This document shows positions 9,941-18,981 of a stretch of DNA of 64,000 nucleotides, piece after piece. Position 1 is the stretch's first letter. Each line of letters begins with the position of its first letter. The stretch is from Methanobacterium_B sp963703015 (GTDB taxonomy: Archaea > Methanobacteriota > Methanobacteria > Methanobacteriales > Methanobacteriaceae). The notes beneath the pieces were generated by a model that made no database searches, had not been told where the DNA came from, and worked only from the letters and a program-made list of their open reading frames with translations. Position numbers and translations under genes: made by a program. The DNA is taken from assembly GCA_963703015.1 (NCBI GenBank), contig OY969779.1, positions 2,418,001 to 2,482,000 on the forward strand, in the 5' to 3' direction.

Positions 9941-10912
9941 TTAAATTTTTCCCTCTAAAAAGTCTGGAGCAAAGTAACTGATAATGAGGTCAGCCCCGGA
10001 TCTTTTAATGGACAGTAAAGATTCGTATATTGAATCCTGTGTGAGGTATCCGTTTTCAATTCCGGCCATAATCATAGAGTACTCTCCACTAACCTGATAG
10101 GCTACTGTGGGCATTTTAAATTCATTTTTAACTTCTCTGATAATATCTAAATATGGCATTGCAGGTTTAACTATTATCATATCTGTTCCTTCAGCTATAT
10201 CCAGTTTAACCTCTCTCATGGCTTCTTCTGAATTTGCTGGGTTCATCTGATAAGTTTTCCTGTCACCAAAACTTGGTGCTGAACACACAGCCTCCCTGAA
10301 TGGTGCGTAAAATGCAGAGGCGTATTTGGCAGAGTAAGACATAATTATGGTGTTCTGGTAACCATTGAGATCTAAGACTTTTCTGATGCTTGCAACTCTA
10401 CCATCCATCATATCCGATGGTGCAACAATATCGGCCCCTGCTTCAGCATGGCTTAAAGCAACCTTTGATAAATAGTTTAGAGTAGGGTCGTTTAAAACTT
10501 CTCCATCTTTGATTATTCCACAGTGACCATGGGATGTGTACTCACAAAGACACACGTCTGTAATAACAATAAGATCTGTTTCTGCCTTAAGTTTTCGAAT
10601 TGTCTGCTGTATCACACCATTTTTATGATAAGCCATTGATCCTGTTTCATCTTTAACTTCTGGCATACCAAACAAGATAACAGACGATAATCCAATTGAT
10701 TCAAGTTCTTTAAGATGGGTAACAGCATCATTTATTGAAAACCTGTACTGGCCGGGCATGGTTTTTATTTCTTCCTTGTTCCCATCTTCAAGTGCTTCAT
10801 TAATAAAAATTGGGTATATGAAATCTTCTGGATTTAATTTAGTTTCTGTAAGAATATTTCTGATATTTTGATCCTTTCTGAGTCTCCTCATTCTAGTTAC
10901 TGGAAATTCCAT
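9941..10912 (-). CDS. hemB: porphobilinogen synthase (delta-aminolevulinic acid dehydratase)
   Basis: Condenses two 5-aminolevulinate molecules to porphobilinogen for heme d1, siroheme, B12 and F430 synthesis; F430 is essential for methanogenesis. The 323-residue protein has the zinc site ITDVCLCEY with GHCG, the Lys of SYSAKYASAFYAPFREA and the Schiff-base Lys of MIIVKPAMPYLD. The Cys triad indicates a zinc-dependent form. A GTG at 10921 is open upstream, but GTGAT just before the ATG at 10912 favours the latter. Located upstream of the CitG-like gene on the same strand. Confidence 0.96.
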   Translation of the reverse strand: MEFPVTRMRRLRKDQNIRNILTETKLNPEDFIYPIFINEALEDGNKEEIKTMPGQYRFSINDAVTHLKELESIGLSSVILFGMPEVKDETGSMAYHKNGVIQQTIRKLKAETDLIVITDVCLCEYTSHGHCGIIKDGEVLNDPTLNYLSKVALSHAEAGADIVAPSDMMDGRVASIRKVLDLNGYQNTIIMSYSAKYASAFYAPFREAVCSAPSFGDRKTYQMNPANSEEAMREVKLDIAEGTDMIIVKPAMPYLDIIREVKNEFKMPTVAYQVSGEYSMIMAGIENGYLTQDSIYESLLSIKRSGADLIISYFAPDFLEGKI

Positions 10913-10950
10913 TTCTATCACTTTTTTTCATTACATTTCAAGTTTGATAA

Positions 10951-11340
10951 TTAATATGACTGTCTGACTATAAAATTGTAGCCAATAAAAAAAAGTTTTG
11001 GTGGATAAAAATTTAACTTAATAACATCTACCAATTTTTCAACATGTTCAAGGGAACGGTTCACAGTGTCAGAATCCATAGAAATAGTCAATCCTTCATG
11101 AACACAGGAATCAACACATCTTCCACACTTACTACACAGCCTTGTCCATTGAAAGTACCTGGACGTCATCACCATCAAAAAATAGTTTTTTAACAACCCA
11201 ATCAACAGGAGGTATTTTTATTACAAGTTTTTGCAAGCCAAAACCTTTGCTTAAATGTGAGTCTGATAACTGGTACGGTGATGTTTATGAATCAGATTTT
11301 TTTCACGGAAAATCTCCAAGAGATGGTTTCTTGAAACCAT
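10951..11340 (-). pseudogene. decayed iron-sulfur (ferredoxin-motif) protein gene
   Basis: Reading the minus strand from ATG 11340 gives a plausible start (MVSRNHLLEIFREKN). A frame change then gives LSKGFGLQKLVIKIPPVDW, continuing to DGDDVQVLSMDKAV, and a second frame change gives CSKCGRCVDSCVHEGL, a CxxCxxCxxxC 4Fe-4S motif. Each segment is protein-like and they follow in order, so this is best read as one gene with at least two frameshifts. The parent family is not recognised. It lies between hemB and the glycosylase gene, all on the minus strand. Confidence 0.5.
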
Positions 11341-11360
11341 AATGTATATGTCCAATTTTT

Positions 11361-12062
11361 TTAATCAATGAGCGGATCATTTACTGCGTATGGCTTTTTA
11401 CTGTAATATCTTTTGGCATGTTCCACTATTAATGCATGATACTCATTAAAAAGCTTGTAATCTCGTGGTAAGTTTGATTCAAACTTTTTTTTAATTTCTA
11501 AGTAACTATCTTTTTCATTCACGAGTTTTAACCACGTAAATATTCTTCTAGTGTAAGCGTCTACAACAAAGAAAGGTTGTTTATATGCATAAAGCAGTAT
11601 GGAATCAGCAGTTTCATTTCCAACTCCCTTAACACTCAGTAATTTCTTTCTTGTTGGAATTTCACCATCCAACTGTATGAAAAATTCTGTGATGGCCATG
11701 ATGTAATTTGACTTTTGATTTAAAAAACCGGCGCATTTAATGGCGGCTTTAAGTGTATCAGCGTCTATTGATAAAATTTTTTTAGGATCTACAACATCCA
11801 AGTTTTTCAGATTTTTAAGAGCCTTCTCAGCAGAGGTCCATGCTGTATTTTGTGTGAGTATGGTTCCAAGTATTATCTCAAACCTTTGGTTGGGGGTGTT
11901 TGGCAGTTCATAATTAAGGGGATGATAACCATTTTGTGCCCCTGTTTTACGGGGTGTTAAACCTTCTACAATATCTTGTAGCGGCCACCAACCTTGAGGT
12001 CCATAAAGATCATATAATTTGGTGTAAATGCTGATGAACTCTTTATTATCATAGTTATTCAT
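11361..12062 (-). CDS. HhH-GPD family DNA glycosylase (endonuclease III-like)
   Basis: A 233-residue DNA repair glycosylase. The TILTQNTAW motif and the helix-hairpin-helix VKGVGNETAD followed by VVDAYTRR (catalytic Asp) place it in the HhH-GPD superfamily. The position that is Lys in bifunctional Nth is Asn/Glu here, which predicts glycosylase without lyase activity. The C-terminal iron-sulfur loop is present in outline (RYYSKKPYAVNDPL), but all expected cysteines are replaced, so no cluster can form. The substrate base is unknown. Start ATG 12062 has GGGAG upstream. Confidence 0.85.
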   Translation of the reverse strand: MNNYDNKEFISIYTKLYDLYGPQGWWPLQDIVEGLTPRKTGAQNGYHPLNYELPNTPNQRFEIILGTILTQNTAWTSAEKALKNLKNLDVVDPKKILSIDADTLKAAIKCAGFLNQKSNYIMAITEFFIQLDGEIPTRKKLLSVKGVGNETADSILLYAYKQPFFVVDAYTRRIFTWLKLVNEKDSYLEIKKKFESNLPRDYKLFNEYHALIVEHAKRYYSKKPYAVNDPLID

Positions 12063-12283
12063 GATATTATATCTCCCAACACTTTTTGAGATAAAATAGG
12101 TTTTAATTATTTGGAATTGAAGTTAAATTAACTCAAATTTTCATGTTATATAAACATAATCCTTAATAATTATTCACTACAAAATATGTATATATAATAT
12201 ATTCTCACTACCTTATTTGTTTATCATTTAATTGAAATAATAAGGAGGGATAAATTACGAAAATTAGCTTTAAGACTTTAGGG

Positions 12284-13633
12284 ATGCCTTTAGCGATCAT
12301 TGCTTTTTTAGTGGTCATGCTAGTCCCGTTACCAGGTTTAAGTTATCCTGGACATGCTGCAATTGCATTATTAATGTTTGCAATTATAATGTGGGCTAGT
12401 GAGGCTCAGCATTTAGCAGTAACATCTCTAATACTACTTTTCTTACAACCGATTCTTGGTATTGCAAGTTTTGGTAATGCAGTAATTGGATTTGCCAATC
12501 CAATATTATTCTTAATGATTGGTGGTTTCATTTTAGCTGTTGCCATTGGTAAAAGTGGACTTGCTAAACGTTTCACCTATTGGATGTTATCTAAAGTTGG
12601 AACAACACCTAACATGAGTATATTTGCTGCAGTTTTCAGTACAGGACTTTTATCTGCTTGGATTGAAAATGTTGTGGCATTTGCAATGTTACTTCCAATT
12701 ATTAAAACTATAATACCTTTATTTGGTATAAATGATGCAGAGAATGGTAATAGTAACTTTGCCAAGGCTATGGTATTAGGTGCTTCTTACGGTTCACTTG
12801 CAGGTGGATTTGGTACTGAAATAGGTACGGCACCGAACTTGATGGCTGCAGCTTACACTCACCTCCCATTTGCCAACTGGATGGTCTTTGGATTTCCTCT
12901 CGCAATAATCATGTTAATAGTTACATGGAAATTGTTAGGCTGGATATTCCCACCTGAAGTTGAGGGAATTGTGGGTGGAAAGGAAACACTGCACAAATCA
13001 ATGAGTGTCATGGGACCCATTTCAAAGCAGGAAAAAATTACCGCTGTCATTTTGTTCTTCACCATAGGATTATGGGTAACAACAGGTATCACAGGTTTAG
13101 ACAGTTATTCAGTGGCCTTAATTGGTGCTGCTCTGTACTTCATATCTGGTGTTATTGACTGGAAAGATGCTCAAGAAGGAGTTGACTGGGGACTTATCAT
13201 ATTCTTTGGAGGTGCATTGTCCTTAGGTGCGGCCCTTCTAAATACTGGTGCAGCAGCATGGCTTATACATGATCTAATAGGTTTGATGGGAAACAACGTT
13301 TCAACCCTAGCCATAATGCTCATGCTGATGGTAATTGCAGTCATATTCACTCAGGTAATGTCTAACATTGCGCTTGCAGCAATTTTAGTACCGTTATCCG
13401 TGACACTTGCAGCTGCACAAGGTCAGCCAGTGGGTATTTACGCTGTACCTGTTGCGATTTCATGTTCACTTTCATTCATGTTCCCTATGGCAGATCCAAC
13501 AGTTGCCATGGCATATGGAACAGGATATGTGAAGATCAAAGAAATCCTTAAAGCAGGAATTCCAATGGTTGTGATTGGAATAATGGTTACAATAGCCGTA
13601 ATTTTAACCATAGGAAAACCATTCCTAGGTTAA
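12284..13633 (+). CDS. SLC13/DASS family anion symporter
   Basis: A polytopic membrane protein of at least 449 residues with about 11-12 hydrophobic segments. The GTAPNL element and the later VMSNIALAAILVPL element are the paired substrate and sodium sites of the DASS family, which carries sulfate, phosphate or dicarboxylates. The start is unusual. The first ATG, at 12284, lies 35 bases after the SD GGAGG (12244-12248), but the frame is open back to an ATT at 12254, five bases after the SD, giving (M)TKISFKTLGMP. A terminator follows the gene, then a frameshifted universal stress protein gene. Confidence 0.9.
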   Translation: MPLAIIAFLVVMLVPLPGLSYPGHAAIALLMFAIIMWASEAQHLAVTSLILLFLQPILGIASFGNAVIGFANPILFLMIGGFILAVAIGKSGLAKRFTYWMLSKVGTTPNMSIFAAVFSTGLLSAWIENVVAFAMLLPIIKTIIPLFGINDAENGNSNFAKAMVLGASYGSLAGGFGTEIGTAPNLMAAAYTHLPFANWMVFGFPLAIIMLIVTWKLLGWIFPPEVEGIVGGKETLHKSMSVMGPISKQEKITAVILFFTIGLWVTTGITGLDSYSVALIGAALYFISGVIDWKDAQEGVDWGLIIFFGGALSLGAALLNTGAAAWLIHDLIGLMGNNVSTLAIMLMLMVIAVIFTQVMSNIALAAILVPLSVTLAAAQGQPVGIYAVPVAISCSLSFMFPMADPTVAMAYGTGYVKIKEILKAGIPMVVIGIMVTIAVILTIGKPFLG

Positions 13634-13654
13634 AAAAAAACCATTAATGGACTG

Positions 13655-13695
13655 GGAAATTTATGGAAAATAATTCCAAATTTCCATTTTTTTTT
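13655..13695 (+). terminator. hairpin plus T-run terminator
   Basis: GGAAATTT at 13655-13662 pairs with AAATTTCC at 13678-13685, with an inner GGAA/TTCC pair. A run of nine T residues follows (13687-13695). It lies just downstream of the SLC13 gene. Confidence 0.6.
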
Positions 13696-13739
13696 AGGAG
13701 ATATTATTCCTAAAATATAAAAAAAGGAGGAGATTTAAA

Positions 13740-14185
13740 ATGAACAAAAAAATATTACTGCTACAGATGGTTCTGAAAATGCTATTAAAGCAGGAGAGTA
13801 TGCCATATCCCTTGCAGATATGAGTGGGGCTGAAATAATAATTTTAAATGTGATAGACACATCTTATCTTAATGCCATACCTCCGCCTGAAGTCAGAGAA
13901 TTTGTGGATGAAGAACTCCGGACTGATATGAAAAATGCTGTAAAAAGGTTTGAAGAAACAATTGAAGAAAATCAATGCAATGGCACATGCAAAAATATCA
14001 ATTTCAAGGTCCTTTTAAAGGAAGGCAACCCATCTGACGTTATATTAAAAACCGTAGCTGATGAAGAAATTGATCAAGTAGTAATGGGAAAATCAGGAAA
14101 ACAAGGTCTTGAGAAATTCTTATTAGGAAGAACAACTGATAAAATCGTTAAAAAATCAAAGGTACCAGTAAACATCATCGCTTAA
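13740..14185 (+). CDS. universal stress protein (UspA) with a frameshift
   Basis: From ATG 13740, preceded by GGAGG at 13726-13730, the reading is MNKKILL. The frame then shifts by one base around 13760 into ATDGSENAIKAGEYAI and continues to the end with the nucleotide-binding signature MGKSGKQGLEKFLLGRTTD and VPVNII. The whole is a normal-length Usp (about 147 residues) with one missing base; restoring a G would repair it. The intact downstream frame alone is 13820-14185. It could be a pseudogene, a sequencing error or a -1 frameshift site. It follows the anion transporter gene, and such pairing with UspA is common for transporters. Confidence 0.8.
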
Positions 14186-14642
14186 ACATAATACACCCCA
14201 AAATATAATATTTCCATTATTTTTCTTATTTTAAACCATAATTTAAAGGCTCTAATTTTAATTAAATTAATCCATTAAATGAACATTCCACTTATAAATT
14301 CATTTTCTTAATATTTTAGTAATTAGATTGTAAACTTGTTTTTTCCACCAATAATTATTTGAATTTCAATTTTAAGATTTATCTTAAGGGTTATATGATC
14401 CAAACAACCACATATTACTATAAAACACTTACTAAAAAAACAGAATTATCCATGAAATTTTTACTTGCAGTATAAAATTTAATATGTCCAAATTTCATCA
14501 TGGAAGATAAAAATAGTACTGTAATGGAAAGATGAACACTAATCAGGGGTTTATATCAGTGTTTTTTTAGCAGGGGTTAGTTAATTAAGATTTAATGAAC
14601 TTACCACTAAAATATATCACAAAAATATAATAGGATGCAAAC
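14186..14642. other. gene-free region upstream of aroC
   Basis: About 450 AT-rich bases without an ORF. It should contain the aroC promoter, but no element stands out clearly enough to call. Confidence 0.45.
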
Positions 14643-15734
14643 ATGTCGGGAAATAGTATAGGTAAAATCTTCACTGTCACAACATTTGGATCAAGCCATG
14701 GCACTGCACTTGGAGCAGTTATTGACGGATGTCCAGCAGGTCTAGAACTTACATCACAGGATATACAGACAGAATTAGATAAGAGAAGACCTGGAACCAG
14801 CAAGATCACCACTTCAAGAAGTGAAATGGATCAAGTTAAACTAGTATCTGGAATTTTTGAGGGAAAAACCGATGGAACTCCAATAACAGCACTGGTTTAC
14901 AATGCAGACATGAATTCTTCTGCCTATGAAAACATCAAAGACAATCCCAGACCCGGCCATGGAGACTACACTTGGAAAGTAAGATATGGTACATACGACT
15001 ACAGGGGTGGGGGACGTGGAAGTGGTAGGGTAACCATAGGTCATGTAATTGGCGGAGCAGTTGCAAAAAAACTCCTCAACACATTAAAAATCAAAGTCAT
15101 ATCCCATGTAACCCAAGTCGGAGATATCAAGGCAAATCCTGTCGATGTTAACGAACTAGAAACCAACATAAACCAGAATTCAGTTAGGTGTGCAGATCTT
15201 GAAGCAGCCGAAAGAATGGAAGCAGAAATAATTGAAACAAAAAAGGTTGGGGATTCTATTGGGGGAATAGTTGAAACAGTTGTTTTAAATTCACCTGCAG
15301 GATTGGGTGATCCAGTATTTGGAAAACTAGATGCAGAACTGGCTGGTGGCCTCATGGGAATAGGTTCTGTTAAGGGTGTAGAAATTGGTTTAGGATTTAA
15401 ATCAGCAGAACTGAAAGGATCCCAAATGAACGATGAATTTTTAATCGAAAATAATACGATAAAAACAAAAACTAACCATTCTGGTGGAATACTTGGAGGA
15501 ATAACAACTGGAATGCCTATAAATATTCGTATGGCAGTTAAACCAACACCATCTATTTCATTGACTCAAAAAACTGTTGATATGAAATTAATGGAAGCTA
15601 AGGAAATATTAATTCAGGGCAGGCACGACCCATGCATCTGTCCAAGGGTAACTACAGTAGCAGAAGCAACAGTATCAATAATTCTGGCAGACCAGCTTAT
15701 AATGGCAGGTTACATAGACCCATGCAAACTTTGA
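14643..15734 (+). CDS. aroC: chorismate synthase
   Basis: Last shikimate pathway enzyme: removes phosphate from 5-enolpyruvylshikimate-3-phosphate to give chorismate, using reduced FMN. The 363 residues match the family length. Signatures: GSSHGTALGAVIDG near the N-terminus, RPGHGDY with YDYRGGGRGSGR in the middle, and GRHDPCICPR near the C-terminus. A GGATG element precedes the ATG. A small cysteine-rich protein gene follows 28 bases later with its own SD and may be cotranscribed. Confidence 0.97.
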   Translation: MSGNSIGKIFTVTTFGSSHGTALGAVIDGCPAGLELTSQDIQTELDKRRPGTSKITTSRSEMDQVKLVSGIFEGKTDGTPITALVYNADMNSSAYENIKDNPRPGHGDYTWKVRYGTYDYRGGGRGSGRVTIGHVIGGAVAKKLLNTLKIKVISHVTQVGDIKANPVDVNELETNINQNSVRCADLEAAERMEAEIIETKKVGDSIGGIVETVVLNSPAGLGDPVFGKLDAELAGGLMGIGSVKGVEIGLGFKSAELKGSQMNDEFLIENNTIKTKTNHSGGILGGITTGMPINIRMAVKPTPSISLTQKTVDMKLMEAKEILIQGRHDPCICPRVTTVAEATVSIILADQLIMAGYIDPCKL

Positions 15735-15762
15735 AAAAAACATTTATTCGGAGGTAAATAAG

Positions 15763-15918
15763 ATGGACTGGATAGTTGTAGCTAAATGTGATACTTGTAA
15801 TCAAGAAAAAACCTATGAAGTATCAGGAAACACTGTTCCATATTCAATAGGAGACTTTATTGAAAATTGCAGCTGTGGAGGACAGTTCATAGTAGACGAG
15901 ATCCTCGAGGTTGGATAA
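15763..15918 (+). CDS. 51-residue zinc-ribbon-like protein
   Basis: A short ORF with GGAGGTAA seven bases before its ATG. The protein has CDTC near residues 9-12 and CSC near residues 38-40, which is enough for a small metal-binding knuckle, and ends VDEILEVG. Codon pattern and SD support a real gene. It follows aroC closely on the same strand. Function unknown. Confidence 0.65.
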   Translation: MDWIVVAKCDTCNQEKTYEVSGNTVPYSIGDFIENCSCGGQFIVDEILEVG

Positions 15919-16034
15919 ACCAACTATTAACACTTCTATTTTTTTTTGTACTAGAAAAACGTGCTTTTTAAGGAATTATTTAATAATGTGGAATCATTGG
16001 CACGTATCAAGTATGTGGCCAGTTGAGTTTCCCA

Positions 16035-17027
16035 TTATTTTTTATTACTATTTTCATCTTCGTCACTTGTCATGAGTGTTGCAAGCCATCGTGTTTCATC
16101 GTACTTTTCAAGGTATTTAATCAGAATTATGGTTAATGGGATGGCTAATAAAAATCCTGAAGGACCGAGTATCCATCCCCATACAAACAACGATACAAAA
16201 ACAACATATATAGACATTTGAAGTCCTTTACCTGTTTGTCTTGGGAATATGATGCTTTCAGCTACGGTGTTAACTATGATGAATAGAACTGCAATTAGAA
16301 TCGCACCTTGAATACCGTACTTTGCCCATGTAGCTAGAATTGGTGGTATGGCAGCTATCATAATTCCCAGGTATGGTATGAAACCAAGGAAAAAGGTTAG
16401 AATTCCCCAAAGAAGTGCGAAATTAATATCAAAGGCTAAAAATATTCCAATAAATCCCAGTGCTGCAAACAGGTTAACCTTCACCCTGATTATGAAGTAC
16501 TTGATAAATGTATCAATAAGATCAATCATTTCATTCAAGCTGTTGTTATCCTTTCCTAGTCCCTTTTCTAGCCTTACTTTAAGTTTGGGAATTTCATATA
16601 TCATGAATATGGTTGCAAAGAATACGAATACAGCTGTTCCAACAATGTCAGTCACAGCACCCATTGGGAAATGTGAAATAATGGTCTGGGCCACGTAGTT
16701 GGCTTCAGAAGAAAGGGCTGTTGATGAGTTTATAGAAAATGAAGGAAGTGAACTCACCATCTGACTCAAACTGAAGTAGAGAATTTCAATTATGACTCCG
16801 CCCATCACTGCAAATCCAATTAGTGTGATGATAATTGATACGTTGTAAGAAAAACCCCTTCTATTTAACCACTTTAAAAATGGATATATCAGTATACTAA
16901 AGAACATGGCAATTAGGATCGGCCCTAAAATGGATGAAACAAGTTTAAGCCCTGCCAAGGCCACTAGTACCAGCACTAAAATGACAATTTTATTCAAATA
17001 TCCGGGAATTTTTATATCTTCAAACAT
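16035..17027 (-). CDS. AI-2E family transporter (PerM-like permease)
   Basis: A 330-residue membrane protein with about seven or eight transmembrane segments, including paired N-terminal helices (ILVLVLVALAGLKLV, ILIAMFFSILIYPFLKWL). The family-typical C-terminal region has FLGFIPYLGIMIAAIPP and later LLAIPLTIILIKYL. The family includes proposed AI-2 exporters and ion/proton antiporters; substrate cannot be assigned. The C-terminal tail is acidic and cytoplasmic (TSDEDENSNKK). It stands alone on its strand. Confidence 0.85.
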   Translation of the reverse strand: MFEDIKIPGYLNKIVILVLVLVALAGLKLVSSILGPILIAMFFSILIYPFLKWLNRRGFSYNVSIIITLIGFAVMGGVIIEILYFSLSQMVSSLPSFSINSSTALSSEANYVAQTIISHFPMGAVTDIVGTAVFVFFATIFMIYEIPKLKVRLEKGLGKDNNSLNEMIDLIDTFIKYFIIRVKVNLFAALGFIGIFLAFDINFALLWGILTFFLGFIPYLGIMIAAIPPILATWAKYGIQGAILIAVLFIIVNTVAESIIFPRQTGKGLQMSIYVVFVSLFVWGWILGPSGFLLAIPLTIILIKYLEKYDETRWLATLMTSDEDENSNKK

Positions 17028-17226
17028 ATTGCATACTCCAGTCTTTAAATCTTAAATAGTAAGTACTATTTAATAAAATTCCCTATTTTGAATTTATTTT
17101 TAATGGTTACAAAAAATATCATTCAAAATCATATGATAACATATGAAAATTAGAATACAATTGATCCCATTATAAAAAAATAGTAATAGAAATAAAAAAT
17201 TGACTAGAAAGTCTTAAAATTTAATA

Positions 17227-17832
17227 TTATATTTTTGAGACCCTTTTCAATTCAATGCGATGTCCAAATCCTTCTTGTTCTTTTTTGATTCTGTATCTGT
17301 AACCTGTAGATTCTTCAAGTGCCATTGCAGCGGTATTGGTGTATGGGCAGGTGGTTATGAGAACGCCTTGGGTTTCAAGTTGTTTGCAAATTCCAAAGAA
17401 ACGACAGTTCTTTATTTCGAGCTCTGCACCATCGTCAGTAATGTCATATAAAATTCCTCCTGCAAACTTATTTCTCAGGAAATAATCTTTTACAGATTCA
17501 AGTGAATTTTTACTATTTTTGAAATCCACACCTTCCTTTTTGAGTTCATTCACGAAAACGCGGCCTATTTCTCTGGTTACAGAATAAGAACCTCTCCCAG
17601 AAATATTCCAGAGGCCGTTGGTCAAGGCCAGTATCATGAGTGCCATGGGTCCTTCACCTTCAGAACCTGTTAGCTTGTCAACTGGAATGAACTGTTCCCT
17701 ATCAATTCCACACCTTGGGCAAACCCAGTCTGATGGCAGGTCATAAAAATCAATACCATCTTCTATATTATTTTCTTCGTCCCCTGTTTCTGGATCATAG
17801 ATATAACCACAAATATCACATTTATATTTCAT
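17227..17832 (-). CDS. rubredoxin-like domain fused to a V4R-type domain
   Basis: A 201-residue two-domain protein. Residues 1-50 are a rubredoxin iron site: CDICGYIYDPETG and WVCPRCGIDREQF provide the two CxxC knuckles. The remainder, with GGILYDITDDGAEL, a cysteine-containing centre (CRFFGICKQL, TTCPY) and a C-terminal basic strand, resembles the 4-vinyl reductase (V4R) small-molecule-binding domain. It is probably a redox-linked sensor or electron carrier in the cytoplasm. Domain fusions of this kind are known in methanogens, but the ligand is not. Confidence 0.75.
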   Translation of the reverse strand: MKYKCDICGYIYDPETGDEENNIEDGIDFYDLPSDWVCPRCGIDREQFIPVDKLTGSEGEGPMALMILALTNGLWNISGRGSYSVTREIGRVFVNELKKEGVDFKNSKNSLESVKDYFLRNKFAGGILYDITDDGAELEIKNCRFFGICKQLETQGVLITTCPYTNTAAMALEESTGYRYRIKKEQEGFGHRIELKRVSKI

Positions 17833-17934
17833 ATTTAATCACATCCCCCTTTTTGTTTGTATATATACGAACCAATTATATTTAAAGGTTTAGAAAAAAT
17901 TAAACCTCAATTTAAAATAAAAATAATAAGAAAA

Positions 17935-18981
17935 TTAGAACAAGTTCACTGCAGTGGCTTTAAAGGATATGAACACTTCTTTTCCAATATTAAGTTCAAG
18001 ATCATCGAATGATTGGTGGGTCAGTACCAATACAAATTGTTCTCCGACATCTACAGTCAGTTTGATGATGGTTCCAAGGTCGTAGATCTCAGTTACTTTG
18101 CCCTTAAATTCATTCCTTGCACTTGTTGTTATTCTACTTGTGGACACTGTGATAGCTTCGGGTCTTATTGTAAAATGTACGTTTCCTGTTTTGTGTTCAG
18201 TGGATTCTACAATTATCTTTCCAGTGTCAACTGATGTTAAATTTTCTTCCCCATCTGTTGCCACTCCCTTTATGATATTTTCAGTTCCAACGAAATCTGC
18301 CACAAATTCATCCTTGGGATGTCTAAATACTTCATCAGTGGTACCTACCTGTGAAACAGTTCCCTGTTTAATAATAGCAATTCTCTCAGCCAATTGAAGT
18401 GCTTCATCAAAGTTATGAGTGACCTGGATGATGGTTATTTCAAATTCTTCGTGTATTTTTTTAAATTCTTTTATCAGTTCTTCCCTAGTAATTCTGTCAA
18501 GCGCACTTAATGGTTCGTCCATTAAAAGCACTTTTGGCCTGATGATAAGAGCTCGTGCAAGAGCTGTTCTCTGTTGTTCTCCTCCACTTAAGGTTCTAGG
18601 TAATCTGTGTGCCAAGTGGGAAATTCCGAATAGATCCATCAGTTCCCCTACTTTCTGTTTAATTTCCTTTTTATCAACTTTTCTGATGGTCAATCCAAAT
18701 GCTATATTTTCAAACACAGTTTTATGAGGAAACAACATGTAGTTTTGATACACAAACCCAACACCCCTCTTTTCAGGAGGTAAATTTGTAACATCTTGGT
18801 TATTGATGTATATCTTCCCTGCATCAGGAGTCCACATTCCGGCTATTAATTCTAGTAGCATGGTTTTACCTGAACCACTGGGTCCTAAAAATACGAAGTA
18901 TTCATTTTCGTTTATTTCAAGGGTTACATCGTTAATTTTAAATTCTTTCCAATCCTTGGAAAGATGTTCAATTCTTATCAT
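17935..18981 (-). CDS. wtpC: tungstate/molybdate ABC transporter ATP-binding protein
   Basis: A 348-residue ABC ATPase. Walker A is GPSGSGKT, the Q-loop is VYQNYMLFPH, the signature is LSGGEQQRTALARAL, Walker B is VLLMDEPLSALD and the H-loop is VTHNFDEA. The C-terminal about 100 residues form a TOBE/Mop-like regulatory domain, as in ModC and WtpC. It energises oxyanion import for the molybdopterin enzymes of methanogenesis. The gene overlaps the permease gene by 14 bases and starts at an ATG with GGAGAT upstream. Tungstate versus molybdate cannot be settled from sequence. Confidence 0.9.
   Translation of the reverse strand: MIRIEHLSKDWKEFKINDVTLEINENEYFVFLGPSGSGKTMLLELIAGMWTPDAGKIYINNQDVTNLPPEKRGVGFVYQNYMLFPHKTVFENIAFGLTIRKVDKKEIKQKVGELMDLFGISHLAHRLPRTLSGGEQQRTALARALIIRPKVLLMDEPLSALDRITREELIKEFKKIHEEFEITIIQVTHNFDEALQLAERIAIIKQGTVSQVGTTDEVFRHPKDEFVADFVGTENIIKGVATDGEENLTSVDTGKIIVESTEHKTGNVHFTIRPEAITVSTSRITTSARNEFKGKVTEIYDLGTIIKLTVDVGEQFVLVLTHQSFDDLELNIGKEVFISFKATAVNLF

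Noticed and set aside
11142..11342. 66-residue plus-strand ORF
   Set aside because: It covers the frameshifted minus-strand iron-sulfur gene and has no SD of its own.
15041..15355. Minus-strand ORF within aroC
   Set aside because: It is an antisense shadow frame of chorismate synthase.
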